Shown here piece by piece: positions 52,546 to 59,729 of a stretch of 64,000 nt of DNA. Location of the stretch: positions 496,001 to 560,000 of the forward strand of contig JADJRJ010000027.1 of the NCBI GenBank assembly GCA_016712265.1, written 5' to 3'. The notes beneath the pieces are model-generated. The model saw nothing but the letters and a program-made list of their open reading frames with translations, did not search any database and was not told where the DNA came from. Position 1 is the stretch's first letter; each line of letters begins with the position of its first letter. The translations under genes and the position numbers were made by a program. The DNA comes from Gemmatimonadota bacterium. Its GTDB lineage: Bacteria; Gemmatimonadota; Gemmatimonadetes; Gemmatimonadales; Gemmatimonadaceae.

Positions 52546-52617
52546 GTGACCATGCACAGCCACCACCACCATCATGCCCACGGCCCCTCCGGGTCGCGGT
52601 GGTGCGTGCGCGCGTAG
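52546..52617 (+). CDS. hisL: Histidine operon leader peptide
   Basis: A 23-codon frame (GTG 52546) or 21-codon frame (ATG 52552) ending at TAG 52615. From ATG the residues begin MHSHHHHHAHG: seven His in the first ten. The mRNA would have no or almost no leader before the start, so translation is probably leaderless. Stalling on the His codons when charged tRNA-His is scarce would control the downstream terminator. His leader peptides are well known in enteric bacteria; this one was found by reading the sequence. Confidence 0.85.
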   Translation: MTMHSHHHHHAHGPSGSRWCVRA

Positions 52618-52672
52618 TTCACTCGCGCTTCCGCAGTCGCCACGGCCCGTCGCTTGACGGGCCTTTTCTTTT
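52591..52672 (+). promoter_or_regulatory. Histidine transcription attenuator
   Basis: The terminator is GGCCCGTC (52644-52651), GCTT loop, GACGGGCC (52656-52663), then TTTTCTTTT. The leader His codons (CACCACC) can pair with GGTGGTG at 52599-52605 (segments 1:2). Segment 2, GGG...GGTGG (52591-52602), can instead pair with CCACGGCCC (52640-52648), which overlaps the 5' terminator arm and would act as antiterminator (2:3). Arrangement and logic match his attenuation. The alternative pairings are inferred by eye. Confidence 0.75.
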
Positions 52673-52681
52673 GCTATCCCA

Positions 52682-53533
52682 TTGATACGTATAGCTTTAC
52701 CCAACAAGGGACGCCTCGCTGAGGAAACACGTGAGTTGCTCTCGGACGCTGGTCTTCCGGTCCGAAGCAACGATCGCGTCCTCACCGCCAAGCTCGGCGA
52801 CGACTTCCAGGCCCTCTTCGTCCGCGCCCAGGACATCCCGGAATTCGTGGCCGATGGCGCCGCGGACGCGGGGGTCACCGGCTGGGACCTGGTCGCCGAA
52901 TCCGGTCGCGAACTTGAATCGCTCCTCGACCTCTCCTTCGGCGCCTGTCGGCTGGTGGTCGCGGTTCGCGAGGAATCGACGGTTACTTCCGTATCAGAGC
53001 TGGCCGCCGGCACCCGGGTCGCCACCGTTTTTCCGGGGATCACGCGCCGCTTTTTTGCCGAGCGTGGGATCCCGGTCGAACTGGTCCCGATGAGCGGGGC
53101 GGTCGAGGTCGCGCCGCACCTCGGGATCGCCGATGTGGTCGTGGACATCACGTCGACCGGCTCGACACTCAAGACCAACGGGCTGCGCGAGGTCGAGACG
53201 GTCCTCCGGTCGACCGCCCATGTCGTGGCGCGCGCCGGGCGGTCGGAGCCGTCGCCGCAACTGGACGAGCTGGTCGCCGCGCTGGAATCGGTGCTCCGCG
53301 CTCGCGGAAAGCGCTACCTCATGGCCAATGTTCCTCGGCGCGCGCTGGACCAGGTGCGCGAGGTGGTCCCCGGGCTCAACGGCCCCACGGTGATCGACAT
53401 CATGGACGGCGGGGTGTTCGTGGCCGTCCACGCGGTGGTCCCGGCCGCCGCGATCTACAAGACCATTGCGGCGCTCAAGGCGTTAGGCGCCGAAGGAATC
53501 CTCGTGACTCGAATCGAACGGCTGATGCCATGA
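52682..53533 (+). CDS. hisG: ATP phosphoribosyltransferase HisG
   Basis: First enzyme of histidine synthesis, joining ATP and PRPP. A 283-residue long form with C-terminal regulatory (ACT-like) domain: IRIALPNKGRLAEETRELL, VTGWDLVAESG, the PRPP loop region VVDITSTGSTLKTNGL and the C-terminal GPTVIDIMDGGVFVAVHAVVP...LKALGAEGILVTRIERLMP. As a long form it needs no HisZ. The start is TTG 52682, ten bases after the attenuator T-run and without a clear Shine-Dalgarno. The stop overlaps hisD (ATGA). Confidence 0.95.
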   Translation: MIRIALPNKGRLAEETRELLSDAGLPVRSNDRVLTAKLGDDFQALFVRAQDIPEFVADGAADAGVTGWDLVAESGRELESLLDLSFGACRLVVAVREESTVTSVSELAAGTRVATVFPGITRRFFAERGIPVELVPMSGAVEVAPHLGIADVVVDITSTGSTLKTNGLREVETVLRSTAHVVARAGRSEPSPQLDELVAALESVLRARGKRYLMANVPRRALDQVREVVPGLNGPTVIDIMDGGVFVAVHAVVPAAAIYKTIAALKALGAEGILVTRIERLMP

Positions 53534-54834
53534 GCCTGCTCTCCCTGAAGTACCGCGGCCCGGTGACCGACCTGCCGGACGACGACCGCATGACCCTGTT
53601 CGACCGCACCCCCACCAACGACGACATCGTGCGCGACACGGTGGCGGCCATCATCGACCTCGTGAAGCGCGAGGGAGACGATGCCCTCCGGTCGCTCGCG
53701 CGCGAGTACGACCAGGTGAAGCTGTCGGCGATCGAGGTGCCGAAGGCACTGTGGCAAAAGGCACTGGACGGGGTGGATCCCGTCCTCGTCGAGGCGATGC
53801 GCCGCGCCGCGCGCAACATCGAGACGGTGCACCGTACCTCCCCACCGGTCCCGACCCGCGTGGAGCCCGAACCGGGGATCGTCATCGAACGACGCCCGCA
53901 CCCGTTAGGCAGGATCGGGGTCTACGCCCCGGGGGGGAAGGCGTCCTATCCCAGCTCGGTCCTGATGGGAGCGATCCCGGCTCGTGTGGCCGGCGTGCGC
54001 GAGGTGATCGTCTGCTCGCCGCCCGACAAGTCGGGGATGCCGCCAACCGGGATCCTCGCTGCGTGTGCGATTGCGGGAGTCGACCGGGTGTTCGCCGTGG
54101 GTGGTGCGGGAGCCGTTGCCGCGATGGCCTTCGGGACGGAGACGATACCGCGCGTCGACGCCATTGTTGGTCCCGGCAACACTTACGTGACAGAAGCGAA
54201 GGTGCAGGTCTCGAGCACGGTGGTCATCGATTCCCCGGCGGGGCCGTCGGAGTTGCTCGTCCTCGCGGATGACAGTGCCGACGCCGCGATGGTCGCGCGC
54301 GAGTTGATCGCCCAGGCGGAGCACGACGAGATGGCTTGCGCGGTTGCGCTCGTCCTGGGCCACGAGATGGGCGAGAAGGTGGTAGCGTCGCTGCGTGTGC
54401 AGGCGGCGGCGACGAAGCGCGCGTCGATCGTGAAGAAGGCCCTCGAAGGACAGGGCGGGGTGATCGTGGCGTCCTCACGCGACCAGATGGCGGCCTTTGC
54501 CACCATGTACGCCCCCGAACATCTCCTGGTGGTGATGGAGAACGCCGAGCCGATTGTGGCCGAGGTGCGCGGAGCAGGGACCGTCTTCGTGGGCGGCCGC
54601 ACGTCGGTGGCCTTCGGCGACTACATGACCGGCGCAAATCACGTGCTCCCCACGGGCGGGGCCGCGCGTGCCTACAGCGGGCTCTCGCTGGACACCTTCT
54701 ATAGATGGACGACGGTGCAGACCGTGAACGCCGCCGCGGCCGCGTCACTGGCCGAGTCGGTGGGAGTATTCGCCGACGCCGAGGGGCTGGATGCCCACGC
54801 GCGCGCGGCCAGGGCGCTGGGGGGAGCGCGATGA
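53530..54834 (+). CDS. hisD: Histidinol dehydrogenase HisD
   Basis: A 434-residue zinc enzyme oxidising histidinol to histidine in two NAD steps. GRIGVYAPGGKASYPSSVLMGAIPA, VDAIVGPGNTYVTEAK, zinc/catalytic Gln and His in LIAQAEHDEMA, catalytic YAPEHLLV, and DYMTGANHVLPTGG with the C-terminal LDAHARAA His are all in place. ATG 53530 overlaps hisG; its end overlaps hisC (ATGA). Confidence 0.96.
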   Translation: MSLLSLKYRGPVTDLPDDDRMTLFDRTPTNDDIVRDTVAAIIDLVKREGDDALRSLAREYDQVKLSAIEVPKALWQKALDGVDPVLVEAMRRAARNIETVHRTSPPVPTRVEPEPGIVIERRPHPLGRIGVYAPGGKASYPSSVLMGAIPARVAGVREVIVCSPPDKSGMPPTGILAACAIAGVDRVFAVGGAGAVAAMAFGTETIPRVDAIVGPGNTYVTEAKVQVSSTVVIDSPAGPSELLVLADDSADAAMVARELIAQAEHDEMACAVALVLGHEMGEKVVASLRVQAAATKRASIVKKALEGQGGVIVASSRDQMAAFATMYAPEHLLVVMENAEPIVAEVRGAGTVFVGGRTSVAFGDYMTGANHVLPTGGAARAYSGLSLDTFYRWTTVQTVNAAAAASLAESVGVFADAEGLDAHARAARALGGAR

Positions 54835-55883
54835 GGTTCACCCCGCGGGCCGAGTATCGCGAGCTTCGCGCGTATGACGCGGAGCCCGCGGCGGTTGCGG
54901 TGAACCTGGCGGACAACACGCCGGCGCATGGGATGTCGCCCGGGGTGGTGGAGGCGTTGCGTGCGCTTGCTGGCGGCGATGGGCTCGACCTCACGCGGTA
55001 TCCCACGACGTACTCACGTCCGCTCCGCGAGGCGATTGCCCGGTATGTAGGGGTAGCCCCCGAGGAGATCATGGTCGGGGCGGGGTCGGACGAGGTGTTG
55101 AGCTGCACCTTTCGTGCATTGGCCAGCCCGGGACAGCGCCTCGCGTACATGCACCCGACGTTCGTGATGACGCCGGTCTTTGCGCGGACCAACTCGGTGG
55201 TGCCCGTTGCTGTGCCACTCACGCCGTCGCACGACGTGGACGCGGACGCCTTGCTCGCGCAGAACGCGGAGCTCACCTATCTGTGCACGCCGAACAACCC
55301 CACCGGGGTGCCGATCGCTCGTGAGGTGGTGGAGCGTGTGGTGCGGGAAACGCGCGGCCTGGTGATGGTGGATGAAGCGTATGCAGAGTTCGCTGGCACG
55401 AACTGGGCCGGATCAGCTCCCGGCTCGGACGGCCTGCTGGTCTACCGCACCTTCTCCAAGGCGTTCGGCCTCGCGGGGGCGCGCGTGGGTTTTGTGGTCG
55501 GTGCTCGGCAGCTCATCGCAGAACTCGAGAAGGCACGTGGTCCGTATACCGTATCGGCGCTGAGCGAACGGTTGGCCCTGGCCGCCCTCGAACGGGACGT
55601 CGCATGGATACAGGCGCGCGTTGCCGAGACCGTTGAGATGCGCGACGAGTTTGCCGCACAGCTGCGCGAGGACGGATTCGCTCCCTTGCCGAGTGCGGCG
55701 AACTTCGTCCTGGTCCCCGTGCGTGAAGCTGCCGCGGCGCACGTGACGTTGCGCGCCCGCGGGATCCTCGTGAGGGCGTTTGCCGGGCTGCCGGGAATCG
55801 GCGACGCGTTGCGGATCACGATCGGGAGTCGTGCGACGATGGCCTCGGTGCGGGAGGGGTTGCAGGCGTGCGCCCGTCCTTGA
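54831..55883 (+). CDS. hisC: Histidinol-phosphate aminotransferase HisC
   Basis: A 350-residue PLP fold-type I enzyme. NLADNTPAHG (substrate loop), VGAGSDEVL, YLCTPNNPTGV, VDEAYAEFAG and the PLP Lys in RTFSKAFGLAGARVGF are present, with the C-terminal Arg in GDALRITIGSR. The start ATG 54831 overlaps hisD, and hisH begins 16 bp before its stop. Confidence 0.95.
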   Translation: MRFTPRAEYRELRAYDAEPAAVAVNLADNTPAHGMSPGVVEALRALAGGDGLDLTRYPTTYSRPLREAIARYVGVAPEEIMVGAGSDEVLSCTFRALASPGQRLAYMHPTFVMTPVFARTNSVVPVAVPLTPSHDVDADALLAQNAELTYLCTPNNPTGVPIAREVVERVVRETRGLVMVDEAYAEFAGTNWAGSAPGSDGLLVYRTFSKAFGLAGARVGFVVGARQLIAELEKARGPYTVSALSERLALAALERDVAWIQARVAETVEMRDEFAAQLREDGFAPLPSAANFVLVPVREAAAAHVTLRARGILVRAFAGLPGIGDALRITIGSRATMASVREGLQACARP

Positions 55884-56479
55884 GGATGCTCGACTACGGC
55901 GTCGGGAACCTTCACTCGCTGGTGAAGGGGCTCGTGGCTGCCGGCGCCGATGTGGAGGTCGTGACCGATCCCGTGGAGGCACTGCAGGGCACGGCGATGG
56001 TGCTGCCCGGAGTTGGAGCGTTCGAGCCCGCCGCCGAGGTGATCGCTCCCGAACGTTGGGCGATGCAGCGCGCCGTCGCGGACGGGTACCCGGTGCTCGG
56101 CATCTGCCTGGGGATGCAGCTCTTGTTCGATGCGAGCGAGGAGGGTCCGGGGTTCGGCATTGGCGCGATCCCCGGCCAGGTGGCGCGCCTTAACGCGCGC
56201 TCGGTGCCGCAGATCGGCTGGAATACGGTGGACGGAGCCGGTGAGCCACTGGTGGCCGAGAGCGGGCTGCGCGAGGCGTACTACGCCAACTCATACGTGT
56301 GTCGGCCGCTCGACGAGTCCGTGGTCACCGCCTGGACGACGCACGAGGAGGATCGCTTTCCCGCAGTCGTGCGATACCGCAACGTGGTGGGGGCGCAGTT
56401 TCATCCGGAGAAGTCGTCAGCAGAGGGACTGCGGTTCCTTGGCCAGTGGGTGAGCTCGCTGCCGGGAGGTGGCGGGTGA
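55868..56479 (+). CDS. hisH: Imidazole glycerol phosphate synthase glutaminase HisH
   Basis: A 203-residue class I glutamine amidotransferase that feeds ammonia to HisF. DYGVGNLHSL at the N-terminus, nucleophile Cys in YPVLGICLGMQLLF, and His/Glu in VGAQFHPEKSS. Starts at GTG 55868 (or ATG 55886), overlapping hisC. It is followed by a 290-bp gap with repeats before hisA, unlike the tight spacing of the genes before it. Confidence 0.95.
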   Translation: MRPSLRMLDYGVGNLHSLVKGLVAAGADVEVVTDPVEALQGTAMVLPGVGAFEPAAEVIAPERWAMQRAVADGYPVLGICLGMQLLFDASEEGPGFGIGAIPGQVARLNARSVPQIGWNTVDGAGEPLVAESGLREAYYANSYVCRPLDESVVTAWTTHEEDRFPAVVRYRNVVGAQFHPEKSSAEGLRFLGQWVSSLPGGGG

Positions 56480-56483
56480 CGCC

Positions 56484-56590
56484 AACGGATGCAGCACAGC
56501 ACGAGCAGCACGAGCAGTACGGGCGGCACGGGTTACACGGCCACCGACGCGCGTGCCCCCCGTGCTGCGCGTGCCTCGTTCTGGCAGCTG
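56484..56590. repeat. Hairpin repeat, copy 1, between hisH and hisA
   Basis: Starts AACGGATGCAGCAC, continues as a left arm of 9-bp units (CAGCACGAG, CAGCACGAG, CAGTACGGG, CGGCACGGG). It ends in a right arm CGTGCCCCCCGTGCTGCGCGTGCC and TGGCAGCTG. Arms are mutually complementary. Copy 2 follows 27 bp later with the same boundaries. Confidence 0.7.
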
Positions 56591-56617
56591 TGTCGGCGGA
56601 GCGGGGATGAACGCACC

Positions 56618-56745
56618 AACCGATGCAGCACGAGCAGCACGAGAGGTCAGGGCAGCACGGGTTCTCACAGCGTGCTCCCCGTGCTCCCCGTGCTCCCCGT
56701 GCTGCGCGTGCCGCCCGTACTGCTCGTACCGCGCAGTGGCAGTTG
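56618..56745. repeat. Hairpin repeat, copy 2, between hisH and hisA
   Basis: Begins AACCGATGCAGCACGAGC and ends TGGCAGTTG like copy 1. The right arm is a seven-unit array of 9-mers (CGTGCTCCC three times, then CGTGCTGCG, CGTGCCGCC, CGTACTGCT, CGTACCGCG). Open frames through it encode Ala-Arg-rich peptides and are artefacts of the repeat. Confidence 0.7.
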
Positions 56746-56769
56746 CAGTCCACTCCTCTTCCGCCACCA

Positions 56770-57483
56770 ATGATCGCCATTCCAGCCATTGACCTACGCG
56801 GCGGCGCCTGCGTCCAGCTCGTGGGCGGCGACGCGGCAGCTGAACGCATTCGCTTGCCCGATCCCGTGCACGTCGCGCGCGAGTGGCAACAGCTCGGCTT
56901 CGCCCGCCTGCATGTCGTCGACCTCGACGCTGCCATGGGAAAGGGGAACAACGAGCGGCAGGTGCGAGCGCTGCTCGACGAGGACACCGCCGACGTCCAG
57001 GTCGGCGGCGGGCTGCGCACCAACGAGGCCGTGGAGGACATCCTCGAGGCCGGCGCGCGGTACGCCATTGTTGGCACTCGCGCATTGGAAGATCTCGACT
57101 GGCTTGCCGAGATCACGAACTTGTATCCCGGGGAGATCATCCTCGCCGCCGATGTCCGCGAGCGAAAGATCGTGACCCGTGGCTGGCAGCACACCCTGCC
57201 GCGCGACATCCTCGACCTTGTCGGCGAGATAAATAGCCTCCCATTGGCGGCCCTGCTCGTAACCGCGGTCCACAAGGAAGGGCAGATGCTGGGCGTCGAC
57301 CTCCCGCTGATGGAGGATGTGGTCGAGGAGGCCGACTTTCAGGTGTATGCCGCTGGCGGCGTCGGGAGCATCGGGGACCTGTGGGCGCTGCGCGATCGTG
57401 GCGTCCATGGGGCAGTCATCGGGATGGCCCTGTACACCCAGGCGATTGATCCGCGCACGGTCGCGGAGGAGTTTGCGGAATGA
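56770..57483 (+). CDS. hisA: Phosphoribosylformimino-5-aminoimidazole carboxamide ribotide isomerase HisA
   Basis: A 237-residue TIM barrel catalysing the Amadori isomerisation of ProFAR. AIPAIDLRGGACVQLVGGD with catalytic Asp8, HVVDLDAAMGKGNN, VQVGGGLRT, LAADVRERKIVTRGWQ with the second catalytic Asp, and YAAGGVGSIGDL. ATG 56770 is the only start giving the barrel's first strand. It overlaps hisB (ATGA). Confidence 0.95.
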   Translation: MIAIPAIDLRGGACVQLVGGDAAAERIRLPDPVHVAREWQQLGFARLHVVDLDAAMGKGNNERQVRALLDEDTADVQVGGGLRTNEAVEDILEAGARYAIVGTRALEDLDWLAEITNLYPGEIILAADVRERKIVTRGWQHTLPRDILDLVGEINSLPLAALLVTAVHKEGQMLGVDLPLMEDVVEEADFQVYAAGGVGSIGDLWALRDRGVHGAVIGMALYTQAIDPRTVAEEFAE

Positions 57484-58013
57484 GCATCGAACGCAAGACA
57501 CGCGAGACGCAGGTGCGTGTGGCCCTGTCACGCACCAACTCCACGGTGCAGGTCGATACGACGGAACCCTTCCTCACGCACATGCTGGAGACCTGGGCCC
57601 GATACGCCGGCCTGGGGCTGGAGCTGCACGCACGCGGCGACCTTCGCCACCATCTCATCGAGGACGTCGCCATCACACTCGGCGCCGCCGTTCGTGAGCT
57701 GTTGCCGCCAACCGCGGCGCGGTACGGACATCGCGTGATTCCGATGGACGACGCGCTCGTGCAGGTGTCCGCCGACTTCGGCGGGCGGGTGTTCTATGAA
57801 GGCCCACTGCCGAGCGGGATGTACGACCACTGGATGCGTTCGTTCGCCGAGCATGCGCAGTGCACGCTGCATGTGGTCGTGCAGCGCGGGAGCGACCGGC
57901 ATCATGTGGTCGAGGCTGCATTCAAGGCGCTCGGACTTGCGTTGCGTGATGCACTGGTTGAGACGGGGAGCGTCTTCTCCACGAAGGGAAGCGTAACGTG
58001 GACCCGCGAATGA
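57480..58013 (+). CDS. hisB: Imidazoleglycerol-phosphate dehydratase HisB
   Basis: A 177-residue monofunctional IGPD with two manganese sites. Ligand motifs RHHLIEDVAITLG and DRHHVVEAAFKALGLALRDA are present, as are PFLTHMLETWARY, MRSFAEHAQCTLHV and the C-terminal FSTKGSV. It is more divergent than usual: the loop between GDL and HHxxED is about four residues shorter, the Asp of FLDHM is Thr, and a downstream conserved His is Tyr. The hisB-hisF gap carries another 9-mer repeat. Confidence 0.92.
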   Translation: MSIERKTRETQVRVALSRTNSTVQVDTTEPFLTHMLETWARYAGLGLELHARGDLRHHLIEDVAITLGAAVRELLPPTAARYGHRVIPMDDALVQVSADFGGRVFYEGPLPSGMYDHWMRSFAEHAQCTLHVVVQRGSDRHHVVEAAFKALGLALRDALVETGSVFSTKGSVTWTRE

Positions 58014-58024
58014 TCACGTATTGC

Positions 58025-58070
58025 GCGTGCCCCTCGTACCGCTCGGGCTGCCCGTGCCGCTCGTGCTTCG
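58025..58070. repeat. Single-arm 9-mer repeat between hisB and hisF
   Basis: Units CGTGCCCCT, CGTACCGCT, CGGGCTGCC, CGTGCCGCT, CGTGCTTCG in tandem. It has the same 9-bp period as the hisH-hisA elements but lacks a complementary arm. Confidence 0.6.
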
Positions 58071-58110
58071 CTGTTGCCGTTGATCTTGGTCTTGGAGGCT
58101 GGGCCTCGCT

Positions 58111-58872
58111 TTGCTGACTCGCCGCCTGATCGCCTGCCTCGACGTCAAGGATGCCCGCGTCGTGAAGGGCACGAAGTTCGTCGGTCTCCGCGACGTCGGC
58201 GATCCCGTTGAGCTGGCCACGCGTTACGAGCGCGAGGGGGCGGACGAGATCGTCTTTCTCGATATCACCGCTGCGGTCGAGGCGCGTGGAACGTTGCTCG
58301 ACCTCGTGCAGCGTACGGCCGAGCACCTGTTCATCCCGCTGACTGTCGGTGGCGGAGTCCGCACGGTGCAGGACGTGGGTGATGTCCTTCGTGCGGGGGC
58401 CGACAAGGTGAGCGTGAACACGGCTGCCGTGCAGCGCCCTGGCCTCATCACGGAATGCGCCGATCGGTTTGGTGCGCAGTGTGTCGTGGCGAGCATCGAT
58501 GCGAAGCGTGAGGGTGACTCGTGGCGCGTCGTGGTGAAGGGCGGCCGTGAGGCCACCGACCTCGACGCGACTGCCTGGGCAGCTCGCTGCGCCGAGTTGG
58601 GGGCGGGGGAGATCATGCTCACCAGCATTGACCAGGATGGGGCGCGCACCGGGTACGACCTCGCGTTGACCCGCGCGGTGCGCGCCGCGGTCTCGATCCC
58701 GGTGATTGCCTCGGGCGGAGCGGGGAGCGCTGAGCACGTGTGTGCGGCGCTGGAGGACGGTGTCGCGGATGCGGCGCTGGTCGCCGGCATCCTGCATGAC
58801 GAGGTGACGACGGTCCGTGCGCTCAAGGATGCGATGATGGCCCGCGGGATCCCCACACGGAGAGTGGCGTGA
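58111..58872 (+). CDS. hisF: Imidazole glycerol phosphate synthase cyclase HisF
   Basis: A 253-residue TIM barrel that with HisH makes IGP and AICAR. RLIACLDVKDARVVKGTKF with catalytic Asp11, LTVGGGVRTVQDV, KVSVNTAAV, ASIDAKREGDSW with the second catalytic Asp, and VIASGGAGSAEH. The start is TTG 58111 with GGAGG about 12 bases upstream. Next in the pathway order would be hisI/hisE, but an AbiE module follows. Confidence 0.95.
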   Translation: MLTRRLIACLDVKDARVVKGTKFVGLRDVGDPVELATRYEREGADEIVFLDITAAVEARGTLLDLVQRTAEHLFIPLTVGGGVRTVQDVGDVLRAGADKVSVNTAAVQRPGLITECADRFGAQCVVASIDAKREGDSWRVVVKGGREATDLDATAWAARCAELGAGEIMLTSIDQDGARTGYDLALTRAVRAAVSIPVIASGGAGSAEHVCAALEDGVADAALVAGILHDEVTTVRALKDAMMARGIPTRRVA

Positions 58873-58952
58873 GGTGACCACTCCGCGGGTACCCCGCGGC
58901 AGTCCCTCAGGGAGTCTGATCCCCGATGCCAGCCATCGGCGCCCGAACGAAT

Positions 58953-58980
58953 TGTCGGGGGTTGTGCACAAGTCCCGACA
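58953..58980. repeat. 28-bp palindrome upstream of abiE
   Basis: TGTCGGG (58953-58959) and CCCGACA (58974-58980) flank the perfect inner palindrome TTGTGCACAA (58962-58971); 12 of 14 pairs match. It shares the TGTCGG core with the two repeats at the abiEi start and could be an operator or a hisF terminator-like hairpin. Confidence 0.55.
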
Positions 58981-59014
58981 GCTCGGCTCTGGTCGGATCG
59001 GCCTGAAGATGACG

Positions 59015-59053
59015 CAAAATGTCGGCACAGAGGTGATCTGTGCCTGCATTTTG
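59015..59053. promoter_or_regulatory. AbiEi operator candidate 1
   Basis: 16-bp arms 59015-59030 (CAAAATGTCGGCACAG) and 59038-59053 match in 14 of 16 pairs around a 7-nt centre. It lies just upstream of the -35 box. AbiEi antitoxins are known to bind inverted repeats in their own promoter. Confidence 0.6.
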
Positions 59054-59055
59054 GG

Positions 59056-59084
59056 TTGACAACGGCCACCTTTCCAACCAAAAT
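59056..59084 (+). promoter_or_regulatory. abiE promoter
   Basis: TTGACA (59056-59061), 17-bp spacer, CAAAAT (59079-59084). The expected start of transcription is at or next to 59091, the ATG of abiEi, so the mRNA would be leaderless. Confidence 0.6.
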
Positions 59085-59115
59085 GTCGGCATGGTAGCCA
59101 TGCGTGCCGACAAAT
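59081..59115. promoter_or_regulatory. AbiEi operator candidate 2
   Basis: TGTCGGCA (59084-59091) and TGCCGACA (59105-59112) form perfect 8-bp arms, with a nested palindrome GCATGG-TAG-CCATGC (59089-59103) between them. It spans the -10 box and the abiEi start codon. Confidence 0.6.
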
Positions 59116-59729
59116 CGGGTGGCAGAGCAGGGTCTGAAGGCCACGGTAAGCTGCTTCGCGAAGGAGGGCTCGGAGCCTTCTTCAGCCCCAGCCAGGCGGA
59201 GGATGCGGGGCTAAGCCGTGAGCGGCTGCGGACCCTCGTTCGCCACGGCTCTGTGGAGCATGTGGGGCGGGGCCTGTACCGGGTCTCAGAGTCCGAGCCT
59301 ACCGAGCACTACTCGCTCGCCATGGCCTGCGCGCGGGTCCCTGATGGTATCGTCTGCCTCCTCTCGGCGCTTCGCGTGCACGGCATCGGGACCCAGGCAC
59401 CTGCCGAGGTTTGGCTCGCCATCCCGCATAAGGCGCGGGTACCGCGAGTCCCGGGGCTGCGCGTGCGTTACGTGCGTTTCAGTGGGCCCGCCTGGTCACT
59501 CGACGTGCACGACACGACCTTCGAAGGCGTGCCCGCGCGCATTACGTCGCCCGCGCGTACGGTGGTGGACTGCTTCCGCTTTGAGCGGCTCGTGGGTGCA
59601 GAGGCGGCCATGGAGGCACTGCAGGACGCGCTGCGCCAGCGCAAGGTGACCATCGCCGAGCTCTCGCGCATCGAGGAGGTCCTTCCATCGCGGCGGCTCG
59701 CCGCGGCGCTCGACGTGCGATCGATATGA
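59091..59729 (+). CDS. Type IV antitoxin AbiEi
   Basis: A 212-residue antitoxin of the AbiE abortive-infection/toxin-antitoxin systems. N-terminal winged helix: FFSPSQAEDAGLSRERLRTLVRHGSVEHVGRGLYRV. C-terminal antitoxin domain: LLSALRVHGIGTQAPAEVWLAIP and PARTVVDCFRFERLVGAEAAMEAL. ATG 59091 (or 59100) coincides with the predicted transcription start; a longer GTG start at 59040 would cross the operators. It probably represses its own promoter through the palindromes there. It overlaps abiEii (ATGA). Confidence 0.9.
   Translation: MVAMRADKSGGRAGSEGHGKLLREGGLGAFFSPSQAEDAGLSRERLRTLVRHGSVEHVGRGLYRVSESEPTEHYSLAMACARVPDGIVCLLSALRVHGIGTQAPAEVWLAIPHKARVPRVPGLRVRYVRFSGPAWSLDVHDTTFEGVPARITSPARTVVDCFRFERLVGAEAAMEALQDALRQRKVTIAELSRIEEVLPSRRLAAALDVRSI

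Noticed and set aside
56489..56773. Open frames encoding Ser/Thr-rich and Ala-Arg-rich repeats between hisH and hisA
   Set aside because: They are translations of the 9-bp hairpin repeats and have no ribosome site or homology pattern.
59040..59090. Longer GTG start for abiEi
   Set aside because: The start would lie upstream of the predicted transcription start and inside the operators.
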